Assembly: GCF_900177275.1 (NCBI RefSeq)
Contig: NZ_FXAG01000007.1
Location: 122,879-186,878, forward strand
Source: Pseudogulbenkiania subflava DSM 22618
GTDB lineage: Bacteria; Pseudomonadota; Gammaproteobacteria; Burkholderiales; Chromobacteriaceae
Direction of reading: 5' to 3'
DNA length: 64,000 bases
In this document: piece by piece, positions 16,293 through 25,681 of the stretch
How the letters are laid out: each line of letters opens with the position of its first letter
Numbering within the stretch: position 1 is the first letter of the stretch
Notes under the pieces: generated by a model
What the model was told of the DNA's origin: nothing
Database searches by the model: none
Seen by the model: the letters and a program-made list of their open reading frames with translations, nothing else
Made by a program: the position numbers and the translations under genes

Positions 16293-16923
16293 GCGGCAGG
16301 ACAAGGGCGGCCTGGAGCGCGTCGCCGTGATCGACTTCGAAACCACCGGGCTCAGCCCCGGTGTCGGCTGCCGTGCCACCGAGATCGCCGTAGTGCTGCT
16401 GGAAAACGGCCGGGTGACGGCCCGCTTTCAGAGCCTGATGAACGCGGGCGTGAGGGTGCCGCCCGACATTGAGCGCCTCACCGGCATCAGCAACGCTATG
16501 CTGAAGGCCGCGCCGCCGGCCGACGCCGTGATGCGCGAGGCGGCCGAGTTCGTCGGCGACACACCGCTGGTGGCGCACAACGCCGCCTTCGACCGCAAGT
16601 TCTGGGATTACGAGCTCGGCCAGTTTGGTCGCACGCGGCGGCAGGATTTTGCCTGCACCCTGTTGTTGGCGAGGCGGCTGTTGCCGGCAGCACCAAACCA
16701 CCAGCTCGGCACTTTGACGCGCTGGGCCGGCCTGCCGGCGACCGGGCAGGCACACCGGGCGCTGGCCGACGCCGAAATGGCCGCCAACCTGATGGGGCAC
16801 CTGACCCAGGTGCTGCGGGTCCAGCATGGCCTGCCTCACGTGTCGCACCAGCTGCTATGCGGCTTGCAGAAGGTGGTGGCCAAGCAGGTGCCGGACTATC
16901 TGCGGCGGATGGCGGCGCTCTGA
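16285..16923 (+). CDS. DnaQ-like 3'-5' exonuclease
   Basis: A 212-residue exonuclease of the DEDDh superfamily. All motifs are present: VIDFETTG (Exo I), HNAAFDRKFWDYE (Exo II) and HRALADAEMA (Exo III, with the catalytic His). It resembles the stand-alone PolC/DnaQ-type proteins rather than the main DNA polymerase III epsilon subunit, because no C-terminal clamp or alpha-subunit binding region is evident. It is coupled to the 67-residue gene upstream and is followed by a strong terminator. Confidence 0.87.
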   Translation: MTERQDKGGLERVAVIDFETTGLSPGVGCRATEIAVVLLENGRVTARFQSLMNAGVRVPPDIERLTGISNAMLKAAPPADAVMREAAEFVGDTPLVAHNAAFDRKFWDYELGQFGRTRRQDFACTLLLARRLLPAAPNHQLGTLTRWAGLPATGQAHRALADAEMAANLMGHLTQVLRVQHGLPHVSHQLLCGLQKVVAKQVPDYLRRMAAL

Positions 16924-16945
16924 CGCGCTCGCTTCTTTACAGCCC

Positions 16946-16997
16946 AAAGCCTCACGGCCAGCCTCGGTTATCGCCAGGCTGGCCGTGAGGCTTTTTG
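16946..16997 (+). terminator. Strong intrinsic terminator
   Basis: AAAGCCTCACGGCCAGCCT (16946-16964) pairs perfectly with 16976-16994 across an 11-nt loop and runs into TTTTTG. A 19-bp perfect stem is exceptionally stable. It ends the exonuclease operon 23 bp after the stop, just ahead of repeat copy R3. Confidence 0.9.
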
Positions 16998-16999
16998 TC

Positions 17000-17082
17000 G
17001 TGCGCTTGTACATTCCGGTTCCTGCGCGGCTCTTCACCCCGCTGAGGGCCGCTCGCGACAGATCGTGAACAGGTTCTTAGTC
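17000..17082 (+). repeat. Dispersed hairpin repeat, truncated copy R3
   Basis: GTGCGCTTGTACATTCCGG followed by TTCCTGCGC and GGCCGCTCGCGAC matches the right half of copies R1 (461-600) and R4 (39510-39673). The left hairpins are missing; only the right arm TGTACA remains. The end, GTGAACAGGTTCTTAG, resembles GAAACAGACTCCTAG in R4. The TTA inside this end is the stop codon of the deformylase gene on the other strand. Confidence 0.6.
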
Positions 17083-17589
17083 TGCCGCCGGCTCGGAGGG
17101 AGGTGTGTCGTCGGTGCCGGGTTGCAAGCGGTCGATGAAGAGCGTGCCGTTCAGATGATCGACCTCATGCTGGATGATGCGGGCATGAAAGCCCTCGGCG
17201 CGGCCTTCGATCAGGCGGCCCTGGATGTCCTGTGCCCGGTAACGGATGGCCTGCCAGCGTGGCACCTGGCCACGCTGGCCCGGTACGCTGAAGCAGCCTT
17301 CCCAGTCTTCCTCGACGCGTTCGGATTCGGGGCGGATTTCCGGGTTGATCAGTACCGTGGGTGGAATCGCCGGCGCGTCGGGGGCGCGTTCGCCGCCAAC
17401 GTAGGCGAACACGATCACCCGCAACGGCACGCCGATCTGCGGCGCCGCCAGCCCGACGCCGTTCCCGGCGTACTGGGTGTCGAACATGTCCTGCACCAGG
17501 TCATGCAGTTCGGGCGTGTCGAACTCGGTCACGGCGGCGGCATGCTGGCGCAGCATCGGGTGCTCTTGGGGCAGGAAAGGTCGCTTCAT
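17077..17589 (-). CDS. def: Peptide deformylase
   Basis: Removes the formyl group from the N-terminal methionine of new proteins. All three metal and catalytic motifs are present: GVGLAAPQIG (residues 44-53), EGCFSVP with metal ligand Cys99, and QHEVDH with His141, Glu142 and His145. The 170-residue length is normal. The start at 17589 has GAGAA 7 nt upstream; an upstream in-frame ATG at 17616 lacks one. The gene stands alone, not next to fmt as in many bacteria, so it may be a second deformylase copy. Confidence 0.93.
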   Translation of the reverse strand: MKRPFLPQEHPMLRQHAAAVTEFDTPELHDLVQDMFDTQYAGNGVGLAAPQIGVPLRVIVFAYVGGERAPDAPAIPPTVLINPEIRPESERVEEDWEGCFSVPGQRGQVPRWQAIRYRAQDIQGRLIEGRAEGFHARIIQHEVDHLNGTLFIDRLQPGTDDTPPSEPAAD

Positions 17590-17738
17590 GGTGTTCTCGT
17601 GGTTGATTGGCGCCATCGGGCCGAGCGCGGCTCGGGCCAGGGGGCGGCGTATCTGGCGCTGACGATAGCGCGAAAACCCACCGCCTGCAGCTCCAACCTC
17701 CGCTTTGCCGGCGCGGCATGGCTGGGGGCGGGCCTGGG

Positions 17739-18461
17739 TCAGCGATACTTGCGGTAGATCTGGCTGACCGTGTGTTGCCGGCGCAAGGTATCGATGGCCT
17801 CATCGACTTGCCGCAGGCTGACCGAACCCTGCCGCGACAGGGCGCAGCCAGCCTGATAACGCCTCAGCACCAGCGGCGGGTACAGCGTCGCCGCGTCCAG
17901 GCCGAGCTTTTCCTGATAGCTCAGATAGAGCAGGTTCACCACGGCGTGGCGGGTGCGGCCCGCTTGCAGCTTGTGCAGGTTGCTGCTGGCATTGGGGGCG
18001 TCATCCCGGACAAACCGCGAGCCCAGCCGGGCTTCCAGCTCGGGGTAGCGAAAACCCAGTAGGGTGCCGATGGGTTGCCCGGCCAGCGCCTCGATACGCC
18101 TTGGTCGTGTCTCGCGGTGCGAGGTGACGACGATGTCGGCGTTGGGCAGGAAGGGCTGGGTCCAGTCGAACGGACCGGGCAGCCAGGCTGGCAGGTACAT
18201 GCAGATCAAGTCGGCCTGGCCGCTCTCGAGCGCTGCCGGTATGCGCTGGCGGGGCAGCACCAGAAAGCGCGGCCGTTTGCCTAGTTCCTTGGCGAGCGCC
18301 CGGCCCAGGTCATGGTGGATGCCGCGCCATACCCGGGAGCCGCTGATCTCGGCCTGCGGCATCTCGGTGCTGTCGTCCAGCAGGATGACCAGTTCTTTCG
18401 GGTCGGCTGCGGCCGCTTGTCCTAGCAGCAGCCCCGCCACGACGACCAGGCTTCTTTTCAT
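17739..18461 (-). CDS. Periplasmic solute-binding protein (family 3)
   Basis: A 240-residue exported binding protein. A signal peptide (MKRSLVVVAGLLLGQAAAAD) with an AAA-type cleavage site precedes an SBP family 3 fold (DLGRALAKELGKRPRFLVLP, then QADLICMYLPA). Such proteins deliver amino acids or similar solutes to ABC importers, or sense them. AGAGGA lies 7 nt before the ATG at 18461. No permease or ATPase gene is adjacent, so the partner and ligand are unknown. Confidence 0.82.
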   Translation of the reverse strand: MKRSLVVVAGLLLGQAAAADPKELVILLDDSTEMPQAEISGSRVWRGIHHDLGRALAKELGKRPRFLVLPRQRIPAALESGQADLICMYLPAWLPGPFDWTQPFLPNADIVVTSHRETRPRRIEALAGQPIGTLLGFRYPELEARLGSRFVRDDAPNASSNLHKLQAGRTRHAVVNLLYLSYQEKLGLDAATLYPPLVLRRYQAGCALSRQGSVSLRQVDEAIDTLRRQHTVSQIYRKYR

Positions 18462-18676
18462 GGACGATCCTCTGTTGTGTCGTGGTTGGTCTTGGGGGAG
18501 GTTTGTTCTGTGGCGTGAATCTAGCATACGGCTTCCGGAGCTGGGAACGCGGCCGGTACAAATACCGCTGTGGGTCGTGCCTCTTGCCAAGAGGCGATCA
18601 TCACGTGGGGCGACGCTCGAGGCGGGCGCATCGCCATGCCGAGGGGACTTTGTGGGAGAAAGATTGGCTTGTCGTC

Positions 18677-18706
18677 TTCGGCCAACCTTGGCGTCCAGCT
18701 TGGCCG
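18677..18706. repeat. Intergenic TTCGGCCAAC copy in a hairpin
   Basis: The decamer at 18677-18686 lies 39-48 bp past the prpD stop. CGGCCAA (18679-18685) can pair with TTGGCCG (18700-18706) across a 14-nt loop. A T-run is absent, so terminator function is uncertain. Confidence 0.5.
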
Positions 18707-18724
18707 CAGGCGATGCCGCCGCCG

Positions 18725-20176
18725 TCAGATCACCCATAAATCGGTAAAAGCGTTCACCGTCGTCGTCAGCAGCTTTGCCTGATCGTGGCACAGCGCAAAG
18801 ATGGCCGCCCGCTGCTTGGCGGGAAAGCGGTGTGCAAGGTGGGTCTTGAACTTGTCCTCCAGCAGCGGGATGCCCTCCGCCCGCCGCCGCGGGTGGCCGA
18901 GCGGGTATTCGCACACCACTTCGTCGAGCACGGTGCCGTCGTTCAGGGTCACGGTCAGGGCGTTGGCGATGCTGCGCTTGTCGGGGGCGTGGTAGTCGCG
19001 GGTGAAGGCCGGGTCTTCCACGCAGCTTATCCTGGCACGCATGTCGTCGATGCGCGGGTCGGCGGCGACGTCGTCCTCGTAGTCGGCGGCGCTCAGGCGA
19101 CCGAAGATCAGCGGCACGGCCACCATGTACTGGATGCAGTGGTCGCGGTCGGCCGGGTTGGCCAGCGGGCCCTGCTTGTCGATGATGCGCAGGCAGGCCT
19201 CCTGGGTGCGGATGGCGACGTGCCGGATGTCGGCGGCGGACTTGCCCTGTCGGGCCAGCTTGCCGTGCAGAGCCAGCGCGCATTCCACGGCGGTCTGCGC
19301 ATGGAATTCGGCCGGGAACGCGATCTTGAACAGCACATTTTCCATCACGTAGCTGCCGTAGGGGCGCGGGAGCGTGAACGGCCGGCCCTGGAACAGCACG
19401 TCGTAGAAGCCCCAGTCTTTGGCGCTCAGCACGCCCGGGATGCCCATCTCGCCCTTGACGCTGAACCGCGCCAGGCGCACGCCGCGGCTGGTGGCGTCGC
19501 CCGCCGCCCACGATTTGCGGGAGCCGGCGTTGGGGGCATGGCGGTAGGTGCGCAGGCTCTGGCCGTCGACGAAGGCCTGGCTCACGGCGTTGACGATGTC
19601 CTCCTTGCTGCCGCCCATCAGCTTGGCGCACACGGCGGCGGAGGCCACCTTCACCAGCACCACGTGGTCCAGGCCGACCCGGTTGAAGCTGTTCTCCAGC
19701 GCGAGGCAGCCCTGGATCTCGTGCGCCTTGATCATGCTCTCCAGCACGTCTTTCATCATCAGCGGGGCCTGGCCACGGGCGACACGCTCCCGCGAGACCC
19801 AGTCGGCGGTGGCGAGGATGCCGCCCAGGTTGTCGGACGGATGCCCCCACTCGGCGGCGAGCCAGGTGTCGTTGAAGTCGAGCCAGCGGATCATCGTGCC
19901 GATGGTGAACGCGGCCTGCTCCGGGTCGAGCTGGAACGGGGTGCCGGGCACCCGGGCGCCGTTGGGTACGATGGTGCCCGGCACGATCGGCCCCAGGAGC
20001 TTGGTGCAGGCAGGGTAGGCCAGTGCTTCCAGACCGCAGCCCAGGGTGTCTATCAGGCACAGGCGGGCGGTGTCCCAGGCTTGGGAAGAGGTGATGGCGT
20101 AATCGGCGACATAGTCGGCGATGTCGACCAGAACCCGGTCGGGGGCGGGGCGGAGGGAAGAGGGTGGGTGGGGCAT
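18725..20176 (-). CDS. prpD: 2-methylcitrate dehydratase PrpD
   Basis: Dehydrates 2-methylcitrate to 2-methyl-cis-aconitate in the methylcitrate cycle of propionate breakdown; cofactor-free. The 483-residue length and motifs ([20 protein letters not shown] and [20 protein letters not shown]) fit PrpD of the MmgE/PrpD family. AGGAGG lies 5 nt before the ATG. It is the last gene of prpB-prpC-acnD-prpF-prpD. The AcnD-PrpF pair in the same operon performs an overlapping step, as in Pseudomonas. Confidence 0.96.
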   Translation of the reverse strand: MPHPPSSLRPAPDRVLVDIADYVADYAITSSQAWDTARLCLIDTLGCGLEALAYPACTKLLGPIVPGTIVPNGARVPGTPFQLDPEQAAFTIGTMIRWLDFNDTWLAAEWGHPSDNLGGILATADWVSRERVARGQAPLMMKDVLESMIKAHEIQGCLALENSFNRVGLDHVVLVKVASAAVCAKLMGGSKEDIVNAVSQAFVDGQSLRTYRHAPNAGSRKSWAAGDATSRGVRLARFSVKGEMGIPGVLSAKDWGFYDVLFQGRPFTLPRPYGSYVMENVLFKIAFPAEFHAQTAVECALALHGKLARQGKSAADIRHVAIRTQEACLRIIDKQGPLANPADRDHCIQYMVAVPLIFGRLSAADYEDDVAADPRIDDMRARISCVEDPAFTRDYHAPDKRSIANALTVTLNDGTVLDEVVCEYPLGHPRRRAEGIPLLEDKFKTHLAHRFPAKQRAAIFALCHDQAKLLTTTVNAFTDLWVI

Positions 20177-20276
20177 GCGTTCCTCCTGCTCAGCCCCGCC
20201 CAGGCTCCGAGTGGGTGCCTAGCGGGGTGTGGCGATCGGGTTGGACGGCTGCTGCCGTACGTGATGGCGACCGATC

Positions 20277-20311
20277 ATCCACCCGGCGTGCTTGGCCTGT
20301 GCCGGGTGGAT
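20277..20311. repeat. Inverted repeat between prpF and prpD
   Basis: ATCCACCCGGC (20277-20287) pairs with GCCGGGTGGAT (20301-20311) around a 13-nt loop. There is no T-run on the operon strand, so it is more likely an mRNA processing or stability hairpin than a terminator. Confidence 0.45.
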
Positions 20312-20361
20312 CTGGCCGTCGTCGTTCTGCAGTTTAGCCCGTGGAACGCCTGCGTCAGCGC

Positions 20362-21549
20362 TTAGAATGCGTCGCCCGGCACGCGCACCCAGCCTTCCAT
20401 CAGCACGCGCGCGCTGCGGCTCATGATGGCCTTGGTCACGGTCCACTCGCCGTTCACCCGCTCGGCCTCGGCGCCGACGCGCAGCGTACCCGAGGGGTGG
20501 CCGAAGCGCACCGCGCTGCGTTCGCCGCCGCCGGCGGCCAGGTTGACCAGTGTGCCGGGGATGGCGGCGGCGGTGCCGATGGCGACCGCGGCCGTGCCCA
20601 TCATGGCGTGGTGCAGCTTGCCCATGGACAGCGCGCGTACCAGGAGGTCGACGTCGCCGGCCCTGATCTGTTTGCCGCTGGAGGCGGTGTAGTCCTGGGG
20701 CGGCGCCACGAAGGCGATCTTCGGGGTGTGCTGGCGCGTGGCGGCCTCTTCCGGGGTCTTGATCAGGCCCATGCGCAGCGCGCCGGCCACGCGGATGGCT
20801 TCGAACCGGGCCAGTGCGGTGGGGTCGGTATTGATGGCTTCACGCAGCTCGGTGCCGGTGTAGCCGATGTCGGCGGCGTTGACGAACACGGTGGGGATGC
20901 CGGCGGCGATCATGGTGGCCTTGAAGGTGCCGACGCCGGGTACGTCCAGATCGTCCACCAGATTGCCGGTGGGGAACATGCTGCCGCCCTCATCACCGTC
21001 GTCCGACGGGTCGAGGAATTCCAGCACGATCTCGGCGGCCGGGAAGGTCACGCCGTCCAGCTCGAAATCGCCGGTTTCCTGCACCTGGCGGTTTGTCACC
21101 GGGACGTGGGCGATGATGGTCTTCTGGATGTTGGCCTGCCAGATGCGCACCACGCACACGCCGTTGTCCGGAATGCGTGCCGGGTCGACCAGGCCGGCGT
21201 GGATGGCGAAGGCGCCGGCGGCGGTGGAGAGGTTGCCGCAGTTGCCGCTCCAGTCGACAAAGGCCTTGTCGATGGCGACCTGGCCGTACAGGTAGTCCAC
21301 GTCGTGGCCGGGCTGCGTGCTCTTGGACAGGATCACGCACTTGCTGGTGCTGGAGGTGGCGCCGCCCATGCCGTCGATGTGGGCGGAGTAGGGGTCGGGG
21401 CTGCCGATCACGCGCATGAACAGCTTGTCGCGCGCCGGACCCGGCACCTGGCAGCGTTCCGGCAGGTCCTGCAGACGAAAGAACACGCCCTTGCTGGTGC
21501 CGCCGCGGATATAGGTGGCGGGAATCTTGATCTGGGGTTGGTGAGCCAT
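20362..21549 (-). CDS. prpF: PrpF, aconitate isomerase of the AcnD pathway
   Basis: PrpF isomerises the trans-product made by AcnD so that it can enter the methylcitrate cycle. The 395-residue length is normal. Motifs include YIRGGTSKGVFF near the N-terminus, GGATSSTSKC and CGNLSTAAGAFAI, typical of the DapF-like fold. The start at 21549 begins MAHQPQIKIPATY, with AGGATAA about 10 nt upstream. It lies between acnD and prpD. Confidence 0.96.
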   Translation of the reverse strand: MAHQPQIKIPATYIRGGTSKGVFFRLQDLPERCQVPGPARDKLFMRVIGSPDPYSAHIDGMGGATSSTSKCVILSKSTQPGHDVDYLYGQVAIDKAFVDWSGNCGNLSTAAGAFAIHAGLVDPARIPDNGVCVVRIWQANIQKTIIAHVPVTNRQVQETGDFELDGVTFPAAEIVLEFLDPSDDGDEGGSMFPTGNLVDDLDVPGVGTFKATMIAAGIPTVFVNAADIGYTGTELREAINTDPTALARFEAIRVAGALRMGLIKTPEEAATRQHTPKIAFVAPPQDYTASSGKQIRAGDVDLLVRALSMGKLHHAMMGTAAVAIGTAAAIPGTLVNLAAGGGERSAVRFGHPSGTLRVGAEAERVNGEWTVTKAIMSRSARVLMEGWVRVPGDAF

Positions 21550-21582
21550 GAGCTGATTATCCTGATGAGGCCGGGGTGGCGG

Positions 21583-21621
21583 TTCGGCCAACGTTACCCC
21601 TTGCCGGGGCAACGCTGGCCG
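21583..21621. repeat. Intergenic TTCGGCCAAC copy in a hairpin between acnD and prpF
   Basis: The decamer at 21583-21592 overlaps a 15-bp stem (left arm 21587-21601, right arm 21606-21620, two mismatches) with a 4-nt loop. It may modulate the acnD/prpF transcript. Confidence 0.5.
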
Positions 21622-21632
21622 TCTGCTGATGC

Positions 21633-24245
21633 TTACGCTACGGTCGAGGCTTCGAGGAAGTCCTGCGCGAAGCGCTGCAGCACGCCGCCGGCCTCGTAGA
21701 TCGACACTTCTTCCGCGGTATCGAGGCGGCAGGTGACGGGCACCTCGACGCGTTCGCCGTTTTGGCGCTGGATCACCAGTGTGAGGTCGGCGCGCGGCTT
21801 GCGCTCGCCGATCACATCGAAGGTCTCGGTACCGTCGATGCCCAGGGTCTTGCGGTTCACGCCCGGCTTGAACTCCAGCGGCAAGACGCCCATGCCGATC
21901 AGGTTGGTGCGGTGGATGCGCTCGAAGCCCTCGGCCGCGATGGCTTCCACCCCGGCCAGACGCACGCCCTTGGCGGCCCAGTCGCGCGAGGAGCCTTGGC
22001 CGTAGTCGGCGCCGGCGATGATGATCAGGGGCTGCTTGCGCTCCATGTAGGTTTCGATGGCTTCCCACATGCGCATCACCTTGCCCTCCGGCTCGACGCG
22101 GGCCAGCGAGCCCTTCTTCACCTCGCCGTCCACCACGGCCATCTCGTTCACCAGCTGCGGGTTGGCGAAGGTGGCGCGCTGCGCGGTGAGGTGGTCGCCG
22201 CGATGGGTGGCGTAGGAGTTGAAGTCCTCTTCCGGCAGGCCCATTTTCGCCAGGTATTCGCCGGCGGCGCTGTTGGCCAGGATGGCGTTGGACGGCGACA
22301 GGTGGTCGGTGGTGATGTTGTCCGGCAGCACCGCCAGCGGACGCATGCCCTTGAGCGTGCGTGCGCCGGCCAGCGCGCCTTCCCAGTACGGCGGGCGGCG
22401 GATGTAGGTCGACTGCGGGCGCCAGTCGTAGAGCGGGCTCTTGGCTTCTTCCACGGTGCCCAGGTCGAACATCGGGATGTAGATCTGCTTGAACTGTTCC
22501 GGCTTCACGCAACGCGCCACGATGGCGTCGATTTCCTCGTCGCTCGGCCAAAGGTCTTTCAGGGTGATGGCCTTGCCGTCCTTGTCGTAGCCCAGTACGT
22601 CCTGCTCGATGTCGAAGCGCACGGTGCCGGCGATGGCGTAGGCCACCACCAGCGGTGGCGAGGCGAGGAAGGCCTGCTTGGCGTAGGGGTGGATGCGGCC
22701 GTCGAAGTTGCGGTTGCCGGACAGTACGGCGGTGGCGTACAGGTCGCGCGCGATGATTTCCTGCTGGATTTTCGGGTCCAGCGCGCCGGACATGCCGTTA
22801 CAGGTGGTGCAGGCGTAGGCCACGATGCCGAAGCCCAGCTTTTCCAGCTCCGGCAGCAGGCCGGCTTCTTCCAGGTACAGCTTGGCCACCTTCGAGCCGG
22901 GCGCGAACGAGGTCTTCACCCACGGTTTGCGTACCAGGCCCAGGACATTGGCTTTTTTCGCCAGCAGAGCGGCGGCCACCACGTTGCGCGGGTTGGAGGT
23001 GTTGGTGCAGCTGGTGATGGCGGCGATGATCACCGCGCCATCCGGCAGCAGGCCCTGGGCTTCCTCGGCGCGGGCCGCCTGCAGCTTGGCCTCGTCGGCG
23101 ATGCCGCGCTCGTGCAGGGCCGAGGTCGGCAGGCGCTTGTGCGGGTTGGACGGGCCGGCCATGTTGCGCACCACGCTGGAGAGGTCGAACTCCAGTACCC
23201 GTTCGTACTCGGCGCGGGCCAGGCTGTCGGCCCACAGGCCGGTGAGTTTGGCGTAGTTTTCCACCAGCGCCACCTGCTCCGGTTCGCGGCCGGTGAGCTT
23301 CAGGTAATCGATGGTCTGGTCGTCGATGTAGAACATCGCGGCGGTGGCGCCGTATTCCGGGCACATGTTGGAGATGGTGGCGCGGTCGCCGATACTCAGC
23401 TTGGCCGCGCCGTCACCGAAGAACTCCACCCAGGCGCCCACCACGCGCTCCTTGCGCAGGAACTCGGTCAGCGCCAGGACGATGTCGGTGGCAGTAATGC
23501 CGGGCTGGCGCTGGCCGGTGAGCTTCACCCCGACGATGTCCGGCAGGCGCATCATCGAGGCGCGGCCCAGCATCACGGTTTCCGCTTCCAGCCCGCCCAC
23601 GCCGATGGCGATCACGCCCAGCGCGTCCACGTGCGGGGTGTGGCTGTCGGTGCCGACGCAGGTGTCGGGGAAGGCCACGCCGTCGCGTGCCTGGATCACC
23701 GGGGACATCTTCTCCAGGTTGATCTGGTGCATGATGCCGTTGCCCGCCGGGATCACGTCCACGTTCTTGAACGCGGTGCGCGTCCAGTCGATGAAGTGGA
23801 AGCGGTCTTCGTTGCGGCGGTCTTCAATGGCACGGTTTTTCTCGAACGCCTCCGGGTCGTAGCCGCCGCATTCCACTGCCAGCGAGTGATCCACGATGAG
23901 CTGGGTGGGGACCACCGGGTTCACCTTGGCCGGGTCGCCGCCTTTTTCGGCGATGGCGTCGCGCAGGCCGGCCAGGTCGACCAGTGCGGTCTGGCCCAGG
24001 ATGTCGTGGCACACCACGCGTGCCGGGTACCAGGGGAAATCCAGATCGCGGCGACGTTCGATCAGCTGCTTGAGCGCGTCGGTCAGCAGCGCCGGGTCGC
24101 AGCGGCGCACCAGCTGTTCGGCCAGTACGCGCGAGGTATACGGCAGCGTGTCGTAGGCACCGGGCTGGATGGCGTCGACCGCGGAGCGCGTGTCGAAGTA
24201 ATCCAGGGCCGTGCCGGGCAGGTGTTTGCGGTATGCGGTGTTCAT
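21633..24245 (-). CDS. acnD: Fe-S dependent 2-methylisocitrate dehydratase AcnD
   Basis: An aconitase-family enzyme of 870 residues that dehydrates 2-methylcitrate and works with PrpF. The 4Fe-4S ligands are visible in AITSCTNTSNP and ACTTCNGMSGAL. DLAGLRDAIAEKGGDPAKVN and VDHSLAVECGG are conserved aconitase sequences. The start at 24245 (MNTAYRKHLPGTALDYFDTR) fits AcnD, which is shorter at the N-terminus than AcnA. Second gene after prpC in the operon. Confidence 0.97.
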   Translation of the reverse strand: MNTAYRKHLPGTALDYFDTRSAVDAIQPGAYDTLPYTSRVLAEQLVRRCDPALLTDALKQLIERRRDLDFPWYPARVVCHDILGQTALVDLAGLRDAIAEKGGDPAKVNPVVPTQLIVDHSLAVECGGYDPEAFEKNRAIEDRRNEDRFHFIDWTRTAFKNVDVIPAGNGIMHQINLEKMSPVIQARDGVAFPDTCVGTDSHTPHVDALGVIAIGVGGLEAETVMLGRASMMRLPDIVGVKLTGQRQPGITATDIVLALTEFLRKERVVGAWVEFFGDGAAKLSIGDRATISNMCPEYGATAAMFYIDDQTIDYLKLTGREPEQVALVENYAKLTGLWADSLARAEYERVLEFDLSSVVRNMAGPSNPHKRLPTSALHERGIADEAKLQAARAEEAQGLLPDGAVIIAAITSCTNTSNPRNVVAAALLAKKANVLGLVRKPWVKTSFAPGSKVAKLYLEEAGLLPELEKLGFGIVAYACTTCNGMSGALDPKIQQEIIARDLYATAVLSGNRNFDGRIHPYAKQAFLASPPLVVAYAIAGTVRFDIEQDVLGYDKDGKAITLKDLWPSDEEIDAIVARCVKPEQFKQIYIPMFDLGTVEEAKSPLYDWRPQSTYIRRPPYWEGALAGARTLKGMRPLAVLPDNITTDHLSPSNAILANSAAGEYLAKMGLPEEDFNSYATHRGDHLTAQRATFANPQLVNEMAVVDGEVKKGSLARVEPEGKVMRMWEAIETYMERKQPLIIIAGADYGQGSSRDWAAKGVRLAGVEAIAAEGFERIHRTNLIGMGVLPLEFKPGVNRKTLGIDGTETFDVIGERKPRADLTLVIQRQNGERVEVPVTCRLDTAEEVSIYEAGGVLQRFAQDFLEASTVA

Positions 24246-24445
24246 GGTGTCGAGGCCCGAGGGTGATGTTCTGTGTCTGCGGGGCGGCTCGCCGGCCGCC
24301 TCCGTCCATGTTTCAGCCAGCCTGCCGACACAGCCGCGCCGGCAGGTGGTGGCGATCCGCCCCCGACATCTTCATCCGCCTTGGAAGCGGTCATGAGGAT
24401 GCCGGCGCCGGGTGGGCTGCGGCCCACCCGGCTGGCGGGGGCGTG

Positions 24446-25594
24446 TCAGCGCTGAGCCAGCGGCACGAACGGCTGATCTTCCGGGCCGACGTAGTTGGCC
24501 GAAGGACGGATGATCTTGCCGTCGATGCGCTGTTCGACCACGTGCGCGCTCCAGCCGCTGGTGCGGGCGATCACGAACAGCGGGGTGAACATGGCGGTCG
24601 GCACGCCCATCATGTGGTAGCTCACGGCGGAGAACCAGTCCAGGTTGGGGAACATCTTCTTGATGTCCCACATCACGCTCTCCAGGCGCTCGGCGATGTC
24701 GAACATCTTGGTGTCGCCGGCGGCCACGGACAGCTCGCGCGCCACTTCCTTGATCACCTTGTTGCGCGGGTCGCTGATGGTGTACACCGGGTGGCCGAAG
24801 CCGATCACCACTTCCTTGCGCTCGACGCGGGCCTTGATGTCGATCTCGGCTTCGTCCGGGTTCTCGTAGCGCTTCTGCACTTCGAACGCCACCTCGTTGG
24901 CGCCGCCGTGTTTCGGGCCGCGCAGCGCACCGATGGCGCCGGTGATGGCGCTGTACATGTCCGAGCCGGTGCCGGCGATGACGCGGGCGGCGAAGGTCGA
25001 AGCGTTGAACTCATGCTCGGCGTACAGGTTGAGCGAGGTATGCATGGCGCGTACCCACTGCTCGGACGGCTTCTCGCCGTGCAGCAGATGCAGGAAGTGG
25101 CCGCCGATGGAGTCATCGTCGGTTTCCACCTCGATGCGCTTGCCGTTGTGGCTGAAGTGGTACCAGTAGAGCAGCATCGAACCCAGGCTGGCCATCAGGC
25201 GGTCGGCGATGTCGCGCGCGCCAGCCATGTTGTGGTCGTCCTTCTCCGGCAGGGCGCAACCCAGCGCCGAGACGCCGCTGCGCATCACGTCCATCGGGTG
25301 GGCGGCGGCGGGCAGCGCTTCCAGCACCGCCTTCACCGAGGCCGGCAGGCCGCGCAGGCTCTTGAGCTTCTTCTTGTAGCCGGTGAGTTCCGCCTGGTTC
25401 GGCAGCTTGCCGTGCACCAGCAGGAAGGCCACTTCTTCGAATTCACAGCGGGCGGCCAGATCGAGAATGTCGTAACCACGGTAATGCAGGTCGTTGCCGC
25501 TGCGGCCAACGGTGCACAGGGCGGTGTTGCCGGCGGCCACGCCGGAGAGGGCAACCGATTTCTTCGGCTTGGCGGTAAGTACGACTTCACTCAT
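24446..25594 (-). CDS. prpC: 2-methylcitrate synthase
   Basis: Condenses propionyl-CoA with oxaloacetate. The 382 residues belong to the citrate synthase family; [19 protein letters not shown] and [17 protein letters not shown] are diagnostic of the methylcitrate-type enzyme. The start at 25594 has GAGGAGAAGGAA directly upstream. It lies between prpB and acnD; a 200-bp gap separates it from acnD. One copy of the decamer TTCGGCCAAC encodes Ser-Ala-Asn near the C-terminus (24494-24503). Confidence 0.96.
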   Translation of the reverse strand: MSEVVLTAKPKKSVALSGVAAGNTALCTVGRSGNDLHYRGYDILDLAARCEFEEVAFLLVHGKLPNQAELTGYKKKLKSLRGLPASVKAVLEALPAAAHPMDVMRSGVSALGCALPEKDDHNMAGARDIADRLMASLGSMLLYWYHFSHNGKRIEVETDDDSIGGHFLHLLHGEKPSEQWVRAMHTSLNLYAEHEFNASTFAARVIAGTGSDMYSAITGAIGALRGPKHGGANEVAFEVQKRYENPDEAEIDIKARVERKEVVIGFGHPVYTISDPRNKVIKEVARELSVAAGDTKMFDIAERLESVMWDIKKMFPNLDWFSAVSYHMMGVPTAMFTPLFVIARTSGWSAHVVEQRIDGKIIRPSANYVGPEDQPFVPLAQR

Positions 25595-25681
25595 TTCCTT
25601 CTCCTCTAAATGTAACGGCAATGCGGGGCGGCCTGCGGCTTGTTGTCGGGCGTCTTCGGCCAACCTGATGTGGTCTGTGGT

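Noticed and set aside
18064..20365. Long plus-strand frames opposite the solute-binding protein and prpD
   Set aside because: Shadow frames; prpD and the binding protein explain the region.
21606..21640. GCCGTCTGCT, close to the Neisseria uptake word GCCGTCTGAA
   Set aside because: Two mismatches, and no exact copy of the Neisseria word was seen in the window, so it is probably chance.
21762..24266. An 834-codon plus-strand frame opposite acnD
   Set aside because: Antisense shadow of a fully conserved aconitase-family gene; no ribosome site or recognisable protein.
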